From positions 1 to 32,474 of the forward strand of contig CBDUNM010000042.1 in NCBI GenBank assembly GCA_965368585.1: DNA of 32,474 nt. The letters are read 5' to 3'. The notes under the pieces are model-generated. The model was given only the letters and a program-made list of their open reading frames with translations, made no database searches and was not told where the DNA came from. Shown here one piece after another: positions 1 through 8,600 of the stretch; positions within the stretch are counted from its first letter, which is position 1; each line of letters opens with the position of its first letter. The stretch comes from JARRQB01 sp965368585. Lineage in GTDB: Bacteria; Pseudomonadota; Gammaproteobacteria; Chromatiales; Chromatiaceae. Both the position numbers and the translations under genes were made by a program.

Positions 1-2
1 TG

Positions 3-68
3 AACGCCGTTGTCGGCGGAATCAGCGATCTTGCGAAGCACCGCGAAGAAAGACGTGTTACAGTGTAA
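3..68 (+). CDS. C-terminal tail of an upstream gene (partial)
   Basis: The frame beginning at base 3 is open from the window edge and encodes 21 residues (starting NAVVGGISDLAKHR, ending RRVTV) before a TAA at 66-68. The composition, an aliphatic/glycine stretch followed by a charged helix, looks like a real protein C-terminus, and a hairpin with a T-rich stretch follows within 15 bases. The other two plus frames are less protein-like. The family cannot be named from 21 residues. Confidence 0.4.
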   Translation, partial: NAVVGGISDLAKHREERRVTV

Positions 69-492
69 TTACATCGACTGCACAGCGTTTTTTTGAAAGT
101 ACGCTGTAACATTTTTGTAACATACTAAATCGGGATATCGCCAGCAGAACGGGGTGGTGATCGACCATCACCGGTTCGGTTGCATAGGATTCACGACTCC
201 AGGCGGGAAAAACGACCGCGTCCTGCCGGACACGATAGACGCTATTCTGAAGAATTCCGTCGCCGCCGGCCTTAACCGACTCGTGGTTGTTCTGTCGACT
301 ATATGGCGGCTGCCGGGGCAGGCCCTTGAGGCCCAGCGGCGGCGATAAGCGACTGCCGCGGTTCACCAACCACGTGCGTGCACGGTACTACAATGTCCAC
401 ACAATGCATTGCTGATACCAGCTGGCCTGTTGTGGCTACCGCGTCGACACGAACGGCAACCGATTCATGGAAACAGGTGAGAGATAAACGCG
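69..492. other. Intergenic leader before the CBS/permease operon
   Basis: No convincing gene lies here; the open frames on both strands have no family-like residues. The left part is AT-rich and carries the hairpin at 82-116 and a cluster of TGTTAC/GTAACA words (56-61, 105-112, 116-123). The rest is unremarkable GC-rich DNA. A purine-rich stretch AGGTGAGA at 475-482 is the likely ribosome binding site for the gene at 493. No clear sigma-70 promoter could be fixed. Confidence 0.4.
82..116 (+). terminator. Hairpin with T-rich flank, probable terminator
   Basis: Perfect 7-bp inverted repeat ACAGCGT (82-88) / ACGCTGT (101-107) with a 12-base T-rich loop, followed by AAC and five T's (112-116). 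It sits just after the TAA at 66-68, as expected for a terminator of the upstream gene. The loop is large and the stem modest, so efficiency is uncertain. Confidence 0.4.
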
Positions 493-1095
493 ATGACCGT
501 TGAAAACATCATGAGTTTCCGGCTGGTAAAGCTGAAACCCACGGACAAGGTGAGTGACGCCTTGAAGATCATGCACGAACAGCAGATTCGAAACCTGCCG
601 GTGGTCGACGACGAGGACCAGTTCGTCGGTCTGTTCGGCATCCGGCCGCTGATCCGCATGCTGCTGCCGAAGGCGGCCCACATCAAACACGGCCTAAAGC
701 ATCTCAGCTTTATGCCCGATGACGTAGGGGAACTCTATGAGCGCCTGGCGAAGGTCAGCCAAAAACCTGTGTCGGACTATCTGGAAAAGAACAAGAATCT
801 GAGCTTCTGTAAACCGTCGACCAGTTTCCCGGAGGTCATGGAACTGCTCGACCAGAACCCGGATACCAGCCTGCCGGTGATCGTGGTCAAGGGCAAGCAC
901 AAGAAACTGGTGGGGATGGTGTCAGCATGGGACGTGCTCGAGAAACTGGTAATGAACGCCCCCTTGGCGGGTCAAGCTTTGGCGGGTCAAGCTAAGGAGA
1001 GCGAGCAACCGGGCGACGCCGCCGAGACGACCGCATCCGATGGCGAGCAGCCGGTCGAACAACCCGATCAACCTGTCCAACCCGAGTCGCATTAA
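493..1095 (+). CDS. CBS-pair domain protein, first gene of the CBS-permease-CBS operon
   Basis: Stand-alone cytoplasmic CBS-pair (Bateman) protein of 200 residues. The first CBS motif spans about residues 2-57 (NIMSFRLVKLKPTDKVSDAL, NLPVVDDEDQFVGLF) and the second about 88-156 (SLPVIVVKGKHKKLVGMVSA). Such pairs usually bind AMP, ATP or S-adenosylmethionine and control a partner. The tail from about residue 160 is Glu/Gln/Pro-rich and looks disordered; it contains LAGQA twice, from a perfect 15-bp tandem duplication. The start is supported by AGGTGAGA 10 bases upstream. Its TAA is two bases before the permease ATG, so the two are probably translationally coupled. Regulation of the permease is inferred from position; the ligand is unknown. 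Confidence 0.88.
   Translation: MTVENIMSFRLVKLKPTDKVSDALKIMHEQQIRNLPVVDDEDQFVGLFGIRPLIRMLLPKAAHIKHGLKHLSFMPDDVGELYERLAKVSQKPVSDYLEKNKNLSFCKPSTSFPEVMELLDQNPDTSLPVIVVKGKHKKLVGMVSAWDVLEKLVMNAPLAGQALAGQAKESEQPGDAAETTASDGEQPVEQPDQPVQPESH
964..993 (+). repeat. 15-bp perfect tandem duplication
   Basis: TTGGCGGGTCAAGCT occurs twice back to back (964-978 and 979-993) inside the CBS gene and encodes LAGQA-LAGQA. It is in frame and lies in the low-complexity C-terminal tail, so it should not disturb the folded domain. Confidence 0.9.
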
Positions 1096-1097
1096 TT

Positions 1098-2441
1098 ATG
1101 CAAGTAGATCATCAAACCGTGACACACGTCCTGTTCGGATGGGATCCGCTCTGGGTCTCCACCATACTCTTCATCGTCACCTACGCCGTCGTAGTCACGG
1201 AGAAGATCAACCGCGCCATCGTGGCGGGACTGGGTGCCGGGTTGATGATTACGGTGGGCGTATTGAATCAGGAGCAGGCGGTCGCGGGCGTCGATTTCAA
1301 CACCCTGGGTCTGTTGACCGGGATGATGGTGCTGGTTGCCATCACCCGGCGTTGCGGCGTCTTCCAGTTCGTGGCGATCTGGGCGGCAAAAAAGGTCCAG
1401 GCCAGGCCGTGGGGCATACTGCTGATGTTATCGGTTGTCACCGCGTTATTTTCGGCCCTGCTGGACAACGTGACGACGGTGCTGCTGATCGCACCAATCA
1501 CGCTGTTGATCACCGAAGAACTCAAGGTGAACCCCTATCCGTTCCTGTTCGCGGAGATCTTTGCCTCCAACATCGGCGGTGCCGCGACCCTGATTGGCGA
1601 TCCGCCCAATATTATGATCGGCTCCGCCGTGGGGCTGACGTTCAATGACTTTCTCGCGAATCTCGCACCGATAATTCCGCTGATCATGCTGACCACCCTG
1701 GTGGTGGTGTATTTCGTGTGGGGCCGGGGCATGACGGCGACGGATGAGGCGCGGGAGCGGGTGCTGCAGTTTCGAGAAAAGGATGCGATCACCGATGTTG
1801 CGCTGTTGAAACAATCGTTGACCGTGCTGAGCCTGGTGGTGGTCGGCTTTATCTTTGCCCATCCGCTGCACCTGGAACCGGCGACCATCGCCATGTTCGG
1901 TGCGGGTGTGCTGCTGTTGGTCACCAATATGGGCCGCGACGCCGAGGAGCAGACCGAAGACGTGCATCACTCGTTCGGCGAAGTGGAGTGGGTAACCATC
2001 TTCTTCTTCGTCGGACTGTTTATTGTCGTCAGCGGGATCGAACACGCGGGATTGCTGGAAATACTGGCAAACTGGGTCATCAGTGTGACCGAGGGCGACA
2101 TGACCGTCACCGCGATCATGATCATCTGGGTATCGGCGGTCGCCTCCGCGGTGGTAGACAATATTCCCTTCGTGGCAACGATGATTCCGATGATCGAATC
2201 CATGGCGCCGACCTTCGGCGGCAGCGAGAACCTGGAGCCCCTGTGGTGGTCGTTGGCGCTGGGCGCCTGTCTGGGCGGCAACGGGTCGTTGGTTGGCGCC
2301 AGCGCCAATCTGATCGTCGCCGGTTTCGCCGAGCGCGCCGGACACAGAATCAAGTTTTTGCCCTTTATGCTCATGGCCTTCCCGCTGATGCTGCTGAGCG
2401 TTGTCATCGCCACGATTTACGTTTATCTGCGATACCTGTAG
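1098..2441 (+). CDS. ArsB/NhaD-type (SLC13-like ion transporter superfamily) permease
   Basis: Inner-membrane secondary transporter of 447 residues with about 11-12 hydrophobic helices. Family signatures of the ArsB/NhaD/P-protein group are visible: LLDNVTTVLL (121-130), NIGGAATLIGDPPN (158-171), VVDNIPFVATMIP (352-364) and GGNGSLVGASANLI (393-406). The paired Asp-Asn hairpin motifs and Gly-rich loops reflect the inverted-repeat fold. Members exchange Na+ for H+, or carry arsenite or dicarboxylates; the substrate cannot be read from sequence. A charged cytoplasmic loop around 211-236 separates the halves. It is flanked at 2 and 26 bases by CBS-pair genes on the same strand, suggesting nucleotide-dependent gating. 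No ArsR, ArsC or other arsenic gene is adjacent, so arsenite export is not favoured. Confidence 0.9.
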   Translation: MQVDHQTVTHVLFGWDPLWVSTILFIVTYAVVVTEKINRAIVAGLGAGLMITVGVLNQEQAVAGVDFNTLGLLTGMMVLVAITRRCGVFQFVAIWAAKKVQARPWGILLMLSVVTALFSALLDNVTTVLLIAPITLLITEELKVNPYPFLFAEIFASNIGGAATLIGDPPNIMIGSAVGLTFNDFLANLAPIIPLIMLTTLVVVYFVWGRGMTATDEARERVLQFREKDAITDVALLKQSLTVLSLVVVGFIFAHPLHLEPATIAMFGAGVLLLVTNMGRDAEEQTEDVHHSFGEVEWVTIFFFVGLFIVVSGIEHAGLLEILANWVISVTEGDMTVTAIMIIWVSAVASAVVDNIPFVATMIPMIESMAPTFGGSENLEPLWWSLALGACLGGNGSLVGASANLIVAGFAERAGHRIKFLPFMLMAFPLMLLSVVIATIYVYLRYL

Positions 2442-2456
2442 ACTCCCAAGGGGAGT
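2442..2456 (+). promoter_or_regulatory. Small hairpin containing the presumed Shine-Dalgarno of the second CBS gene
   Basis: ACTCCC (2442-2447), AAG, GGGAGT (2451-2456) forms a perfect 6-bp stem with a 3-base loop right after the permease stop. The only good Shine-Dalgarno match before the TTG at 2468 (AAGGGGAG, 2448-2455) lies in the loop and 3' arm, so the hairpin could lower initiation of the downstream gene unless it is opened by ribosomes finishing the permease. Functional meaning is inference. Confidence 0.35.
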
Positions 2457-2467
2457 AACACCCGGCT

Positions 2468-2977
2468 TTGGCCGAACACTGGTCCGGACGCAACGTACAG
2501 GCGGGCAGCGTGTTAGTTGAAGACAACATCATACCGACCAAAGTCATCAGGCCGGGCACCTTGGTGCGTGATGTCTTCGCCGATTGCGGGCGCGCCCACG
2601 TACAGGCGCTGCCCTTCGTCGATGCCGGCGGAAAAATCACCGGTCGAGTCACGTTGAAGAACATCATGAAATTCGCGTGTCTGCCCGAGCACATGGTCTT
2701 GACCGCCCCGCTGCTGGGCAGTTTTCTGTCCTGCGTCGACAATGCGCAGGAGAAGATACAGGAAGTGCTCGCAAGCCGCGTCGATCCGTATGTGCGCTCG
2801 GCGCAGGAATCGATCGGCTCCGACGCCCCGGCGATCAAGGCCTTGGCGATCATGGAGAAGAACGATACCAGTTACCTGTTCGTGGTCGACGATGGCAGGT
2901 ATCGAGGCGTCATCACCATTCAGGGCATCGCGGCGAGGATGTCAGAGTCTTTCACGCAATCGGCCGCGACGGGGTGA
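2468..2977 (+). CDS. Second CBS-pair domain protein
   Basis: A 169-residue CBS-pair protein, only distantly similar to the gene at 493. The first motif covers about residues 18-74 (ALPFVDAGGKITGRVTLKNI) and the second about 101-160 (KNDTSYLFVVDDGRYRGVIT). It has no membrane segment or signal peptide and should be cytosolic. The assigned start is TTG at 2468, 12 bases after AAGGGGAG; the alternative is GTG at 2510, which removes 14 poorly conserved residues but lacks a clear ribosome binding site. No in-frame ATG precedes the first CBS motif. It is the last gene of the operon; the next gene (3065-3979) is convergent. The likely role is nucleotide sensing for the permease, perhaps with the first CBS protein. 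Confidence 0.82.
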   Translation: MAEHWSGRNVQAGSVLVEDNIIPTKVIRPGTLVRDVFADCGRAHVQALPFVDAGGKITGRVTLKNIMKFACLPEHMVLTAPLLGSFLSCVDNAQEKIQEVLASRVDPYVRSAQESIGSDAPAIKALAIMEKNDTSYLFVVDDGRYRGVITIQGIAARMSESFTQSAATG

Positions 2978-3064
2978 GGCGGCCATCCCTGGCTGTGGTA
3001 ATGCGGCTATCACTTCCGGGCCGGCCGAATGGGCGTTGCTGCGCTCAAACCATGGCCCACGCCC

Positions 3065-3979
3065 TCAACCCACGAATTTCCCTGCCTTCAGGCGTTGCGC
3101 CTCCATCAGTTCGAGTTCCCGGGCGCCGGAGATGACCACGTCGTGCGAGGGCACGAAGTCGAGCGAGGGGTCGAGGCGCGCGTAGGGCACCGAATTCAAT
3201 ATGACCTTCATGGCGTTGAGTCGCGCGTGGTGCTTGTTGTTGGACCGTATGATGGTCCAGGGCGAATGCGTCGTATGGGTGCGCTTGAGCATCTCGTATT
3301 TTTGATGGGTGAACTCGTCCCAGCGATCCTGGGCCTGAACGTCGATTTCCGACAGCTTCCACTGGCGCAGCGGATCGCTCTTGCGGCGATCGAAACGGCG
3401 CGCCTGTTCTTCTTTGGTGACCGAGAAATAGAGTTTAATCAGTATCGTACCCTGGCGGACCATGTCCTTTTCGAAGCCTGGACAACCGATCATGAAGTTT
3501 TCGTATTCTTCGTCGCTGCAGAAGCCGAACACCCGTTCGACCACCGCGCGGTTGTACCAACTGCGGTCGAACAACACGACTTCACCGCCGCGGGGGCATT
3601 CGCGTACGTATTTCTGAAAAAACCACTGGGTCTTCTGTTCTTCCGTCGGCTTGCCCAGCGCGACCACCCGATAGTGTTTTTCGTTCATGTAGCGGGTGAC
3701 CCGGCGAATGGTTCCGCCCTTGCCGGCGGCGTCACGGCCCTCGAAAAGGATGATCATCCGTGTGCGCGTCTTCTCCAGATACTGCTGCAAGCGGATCAAC
3801 TCCGCCTGGTAGGGTTTCAGCTCCTCTTCCCGCTTGTAGCGTCGCACCGCCTTGCTGTTGGTGCTTTTCAGCTTTTCGATCGCCGCGCGCTGCTTGTCGA
3901 ACTCCGTGACCAGTTCGTCGAGGCGCATCGGTTGTTCGTTGTACAGAATCGTTTCCGGATTGGTGATTTCATCGTTCAT
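3065..3979 (-). CDS. ppk2: Polyphosphate kinase 2, class I type
   Basis: A 304-residue cytosolic kinase of the PPK2 family, which transfers phosphate between polyphosphate and nucleoside di/triphosphates. Walker A is GRDAAGKGG (81-89) and Walker B is VVLFDRSWYNR (134-144); the lid region carries the basic run RRFDRRKSDPLRQWKLS (194-210). Length and the single PPK2 domain fit class I enzymes that phosphorylate nucleoside diphosphates. The ATG at 3979 is chosen because it has a purine-rich AAGG upstream; an in-frame TTG at 4027 would add 16 unconserved residues. It lies downstream of the aminotransferase on the same strand, but a 332-base gap suggests its own promoter. ADP versus GDP preference cannot be read from sequence. 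Confidence 0.92.
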   Translation of the reverse strand: MNDEITNPETILYNEQPMRLDELVTEFDKQRAAIEKLKSTNSKAVRRYKREEELKPYQAELIRLQQYLEKTRTRMIILFEGRDAAGKGGTIRRVTRYMNEKHYRVVALGKPTEEQKTQWFFQKYVRECPRGGEVVLFDRSWYNRAVVERVFGFCSDEEYENFMIGCPGFEKDMVRQGTILIKLYFSVTKEEQARRFDRRKSDPLRQWKLSEIDVQAQDRWDEFTHQKYEMLKRTHTTHSPWTIIRSNNKHHARLNAMKVILNSVPYARLDPSLDFVPSHDVVISGARELELMEAQRLKAGKFVG

Positions 3980-4311
3980 TTTTGACGTACCTTGGATCTG
4001 TGCTTCACACGCGGGACAACGTTTCAATATCGCCTGACCACCGGCAACCGCCGAGGCTGTCGCCCGTTACACAACGGCATGGCGCCACGTGCCGCCATCA
4101 AGCCCGTACGAACGCAGCGACGCGGAAAGCGGGTGGTCAGGCGGCTTCGCAAACAGGATTTTCACTAACGTAAAAAAGCATAATACCGCCACTTGATCGC
4201 GTTGCGTAACTCCGATCGTCGGCAAACAGCCCGCAAAGTGACGCAAAGCAAGTAATAGTCGCGATATGCATCGCCCTGAAGCGAAACGGACTTCCGCTTC
4301 CGGCACCGGTA
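3980..4311. other. Intergenic region between aminotransferase and ppk2
   Basis: No gene seen. On the minus strand an imperfect hairpin GAAGCG/CGCTTC (4278-4300) follows the aminotransferase stop but has no T-run, so a factor-independent terminator is doubtful. An AT-rich patch around 4168-4186 could hold the -10 region of a ppk2 promoter, without a good -35 match. Confidence 0.3.
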
Positions 4312-5475
4312 TCACGGCTTGCCGTGGTTAGCCCGCAGGTATTCGGCGATACGCTCGACTGCGGTGCGCAGGTTTTCCAGCGTATTGGCGTAGCTGAACC
4401 GGACATGCGTGTTGCATCGAAACCGTCCGAAGTCCTTGCCGGGTGCAATTCCCACCAGTGCCTGCTCGAGGATCTCCAACGCAAAGGCGTCACTGTCCTC
4501 GCTGAATCCGCTGCAATCGGCGTAGACGTAGAAAGCCCCTTGCGGCATGACCGGGATCTTGAAGCCAAGCGCCCTGAGGGCCGGCACCAGAAAGTCGCGC
4601 CGTGCCTGAAAGCGCACCCGGCGCCGTTCCAGTTCTTCTGTCGTGGCGGCATCGAAGGCCCGCAAGGCGGCATACTGCGCGGGTGTGCTCGACGAGATGA
4701 ACAGATTTTGACACAAGCGGGTGATGTCGTCGATGCGGTTTTCCGGCACCACCAGCCAGCCGAGTCGCCAGCCGGTCATGCTGTAGTATTTCGAAAAACT
4801 GTTGACCACGAAGATATCCGCGCCATCGTATAGCGCCGTTCTGATCTCGGTATCGTAGACCAGCCCGTGATAGATTTCGTCAACGATCAGTGTGGCGCCG
4901 CGCTCGCGCACGGTCGCGGCGATGCGGGACATCTCGGCAGGGCTCACCACCGTACCGGCGGGATTGGACGGCGAGCCGATCAGCACCGCCCGGGTGCGCT
5001 CGCTCCAATGCGACCGGATCGCTTCCGCCGTCAGTCCGTAGTCAGTGCCGGCGTCGCAGGCCACCGCCACCGGGACCCCGCCATACAGGTGCACGAAATT
5101 GGCGTTGCACGGGTAGCCAGGGTCGCTCAGCAGAACTTCATCGCCCGAATTCAACAAGGATGCGAACACCAGTTGCAGGCCGGATGAGGAGCCCGGGGTC
5201 ACCACCACCCGCGCGGTCGACGGCCGGCAGGCAACCGGATAGTACTCCGCGATGCGTGCTTTCAGCTCGGGAAGCCCAGTGGCCTGAACGTAGCGGGTGC
5301 GACCCGCCTTGAGCGCATCGATGCCGGCCGCCACGACCTTGGGTGGTGACGAGAAATCGGGCTCGCCCACCTCGAGGTGGATCACCGGCTTGCCGGCGCG
5401 TTCCATCGCAAAGGCCTTTTCCAACACCTCCATGACGTAGAAAGGGCGGATATTCTGCATTCTCGATGCCGTCAT
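4312..5475 (-). CDS. PLP-dependent aminotransferase, class I/II (aspartate aminotransferase fold)
   Basis: A 387-residue fold-type I PLP enzyme that moves amino groups between an amino acid and a 2-oxo acid. Visible signatures: substrate loop HLEVGEPDF (33-41), GSPSNPAGT (167-175) with the ring-contacting Asn171, VDEIYHGLVY (198-207) with the PLP-nitrogen Asp199 and Tyr202, and SFSKYYSMTGWRLGW (226-240) with Schiff-base Lys229 and phosphate-binding Arg237. Near the C-terminus, HVRFSYA carries the carboxylate-binding Arg. The start is the ATG at 5475; a longer frame from 5577 adds 34 unconserved residues, and ATG 5460 is also possible. It is divergent from the glutamate dehydrogenase gene with a 164-base gap. 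The substrate is not predictable; a glutamate/2-oxoglutarate pair would fit the neighbour. Confidence 0.9.
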   Translation of the reverse strand: MTASRMQNIRPFYVMEVLEKAFAMERAGKPVIHLEVGEPDFSSPPKVVAAGIDALKAGRTRYVQATGLPELKARIAEYYPVACRPSTARVVVTPGSSSGLQLVFASLLNSGDEVLLSDPGYPCNANFVHLYGGVPVAVACDAGTDYGLTAEAIRSHWSERTRAVLIGSPSNPAGTVVSPAEMSRIAATVRERGATLIVDEIYHGLVYDTEIRTALYDGADIFVVNSFSKYYSMTGWRLGWLVVPENRIDDITRLCQNLFISSSTPAQYAALRAFDAATTEELERRRVRFQARRDFLVPALRALGFKIPVMPQGAFYVYADCSGFSEDSDAFALEILEQALVGIAPGKDFGRFRCNTHVRFSYANTLENLRTAVERIAEYLRANHGKP

Positions 5476-5582
5476 GGGTCGGTCTCGGTTTGTCGGGTGA
5501 ACGCCGAAAATGTTAGCCGCTCGGCCTGCCGTTTCGCAATCGTGGACACCACGGTATTTCACGTCATCGAGGGACAACCGTC

Positions 5583-5588
5583 TATATT
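5583..5588 (+). promoter_or_regulatory. Candidate -10 box upstream of the glutamate dehydrogenase gene
   Basis: TATATT at 5583-5588 lies in the divergent region, 52 bases before the ATG at 5640. No good -35 hexamer stands at 16-18 bases, so this is weak. The Shine-Dalgarno AAGGAG (5629-5634) five bases before the ATG at 5640 is excellent and fixes that start over the ATG at 5595. Confidence 0.28.
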
Positions 5589-5639
5589 TGCATCATGCCT
5601 CAACCTGACGGAAACCCCGCCGGTAACCAAGGAGTCCCG

Positions 5640-8600
5640 ATGACGTTCGCAAGCACGGCTCATCTGAAGCAACAATTGACGAATCATTTATCCGAACACC
5701 TCAGTGATAGGCTGTCCCGCGAGGAGTACGGGCAAGTCCGGTTGTTGCTGGATTTCTATTATCAGCACGTACCCGCAGCCGACCTGCTGGGGGAAACGCT
5801 GTCGGATCTGACTGGTGGCCTGGTCGCGCACTGGCAGCTGGCGCGTCGGCGCGCGCCGGGCGAAGCCAAGGTGCGTGTCTACAACCCCAATTTCGAAGAG
5901 CACGGCTGGCAGAGCCGGTACACCATCGTGGAAATCGTCGCCGAGGACATGGCGTTTCTCGTCAATTCGATTTCCATGGCGATCAACAACGCCGGCTTGA
6001 CCATTGCGCTGACCATCCATCCGGTGTGCCGTTGCACGCGGGACGACCAAGGTGAGTTGCTGCAAGTGTCCCCGCGGACCGCCAAGGACGGTGACCCCGA
6101 ATCGATGATCCGGTTTTACGTCGACAAGCGCATCGACGCTTTGGAACTGCAGACGCTGGAAGGTCAGATCCACAGCGTGATCGGCGACGTCGCGCACACC
6201 AACCGCGACTGGGCCACCATGCAGCAGCGCGTCCAGGATATCCGCAACGATCTCGAGGGTGCGGCGCTCCCGATCGAGCAGAGCGAATTCGACGAGAGCC
6301 TGGCGTTTCTCGATTGGATCGAAATCAATCACTTCACTTTCATCGCTTATTGCTCGTGCCGATCGGACGGCAGCAACGGCGGCGCTGAGTTGCACATCGA
6401 CCGGGAATCGATGCTCGGCATCTTTCGCGATGCCGTTCAGGGCGAACAACGCGCGCGGCAGGCAATTCCGGTATTCGGCATTCCCCTGGATTCGGTCGAA
6501 TCCCTGTTATTGATCACCAAGAGCAACGCGCGCTCGACCGTGCACCGACCGGCGTATATGGATTTCGTCGGCATCAGGCGGTTTGACGAGGCGGGCAGGG
6601 CCACCGGGATCGACTGCTTCCTGGGCCTGTTCACATCCACCGCGTACAGCAGCCTGCCCGATCAAATCCCGATCATTCGCAACAAGCTGGCGGACGTCAT
6701 GAGCGATGCGGGATTTTCGCCGCACGGGCATTCGGGCAAACAGCTGAGCAACGTGCTCATCAATTTTCCGCGAGACGAGCTCTTCCAGGTATCGACACAG
6801 GAGCTGTCGGATATCGCGTTGGGCATAACGGGTCTGCAGGAACGCCAGCGTACCCGGCTGTTCGTGATCAGGGACACCTTCGACCGCTTCTACTCCTGCC
6901 TGGTGTATCTGCCGCGCGAGCGCTACAACCGCGATTTACGCTTGAAGGTGCAGGAACTGTTGATGGAGGCCTTTGCGGGCGTCGAGGTGGAGTCGAACGT
7001 GCAGTTGTCGGAATCCATTCTGGCGCAATTGCATTTCGTCATTCATCGCATCCCCGGGGCTCCCTGTGACGAAGACCTGCCCGGGCTGGAGACGCGGATC
7101 GCCGACGCCACCTTGACCTGGGGCGACCGCCTGCGCGAGGCGCTGGTCGAGAAATTCGACGAAGTGCTCGCCTTCCGCTATTTCAACGAGTACCGGACTG
7201 CCTTTCCCAACGGATACATGGATGATTTTCATCCCCGTACTGCGGTCGCCGACATCGCCCGCATCGAAGCGACTCGCGCGCACCGGCGGCTGGCGATCCA
7301 TGTGTATCGGCCCATTCTGGAAAAGACCGATCAGATTCACTTTCGGCTCTATGCCATCGGCACGCCCGTCTCGCTCTCGGAGGCAATCCCTGTCCTGGAG
7401 AATCTCGGTCTCACAGTAATCGGCGAGCACCCGTACCGGATCAAACATCCCGAAGAAGACATCTGGATACACGATTTCGCGGCGCGTTTGCGCGCCGGCA
7501 TCGGGAACCTCAGCGAGCGGACGTCGAGCCTGCTGCAGGAGACGTTCGTCAAGATCTGGAGCGGGGAGGCGGACAACGACGGTTTCAACCAGCTGGTGCT
7601 CGCGGCTGGCTACTCGTGGCGGCAAGCCGTCCTGATTCGTGCGTACAGCCAGTATCTGCAGCAAATCAGGATGCCTTTCAGTCAGGCATATATCGTCAAG
7701 AGCCTCGCAACCTATCCGCAGATTGCGACCCAGCTCGTGGAGTTCTTCTCGGCGCGCTTCAATCCCGTCGGTCGGACGCACAAGCCGGAGGCAATCAGAC
7801 AGGCGCTCGAAGCCAGCCTGGACGAGGTGTCGAGCCTCGATCAGGACCGCATTCTGCGCAGTTTGATCAATCTGATCGAAGCCACGCTGCGCACCAACTT
7901 CTTTCAAACCGATGCCGGCGGTGCAGCCAAACCCTATGTGTCCTTCAAGTTGGATCCGCGACAGGTCACCGGGATGCCGGCGCCCAAGCCGATGTACGAG
8001 ATCTTTGTTTTCTCCTCACGTATGGAAGGTGTGCACTTGCGCGGCGGGCCGGTCGCGCGAGGCGGGTTGCGCTGGTCGGACAGGATGGAGGACTACCGCA
8101 CCGAGGTCCTGGGACTCGTCAAGGCGCAGATGGTCAAGAACGCCGTCATTGTCCCGGTCGGCTCCAAGGGGGGGTTTATCGTCAAGCGCCCGCCTCAGAC
8201 CGACGACCGGTCAAAGGTCATGGAGGAGGTTGTCGCCTGCTACAAGACCTTGCTCCGGGGCATGCTGGACCTGACCGACAATCTGATCGACGCAAAGCTG
8301 GTTCCGCCCAGACTCGTCAAACGCTACGACGGCGACGACCCCTATCTGGTGGTCGCGGCCGACAAGGGAACGGCGACCTTCTCGGACATTGCCAACAGTG
8401 TGTCCGCGGAGTACGGATTCTGGCTAGGCGACGCGTTCGCCTCGGGCGGATCCGCGGGTTACGACCACAAGAAAATGGGAATCACGGCGCGCGGCGCCTG
8501 GGAGTCGGTGAAGCGCAGTTTTCGCGAGCTTGGCAGGGACATACAAACGACGAGCTTCACCGTCGTGGGCATCGGCGATATGAGCGGTGACGTGTTTGGC

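Noticed and set aside
1446..2345. 299-codon minus-strand frame opposite the permease.
   Set aside because: Residue mix (His, Gln, Arg, Gly-rich) is the usual antisense shadow of a GC-rich membrane-protein gene.
1098..2441. Arsenite efflux pump ArsB as the specific function of the permease.
   Set aside because: Superfamily motifs are shared by Na+/H+ and dicarboxylate carriers, and no ars gene adjoins it; the arsenic remnant is 25 kb away.
3029..3985. 318-codon plus-strand frame opposite ppk2.
   Set aside because: Antisense shadow of a well-supported kinase gene.
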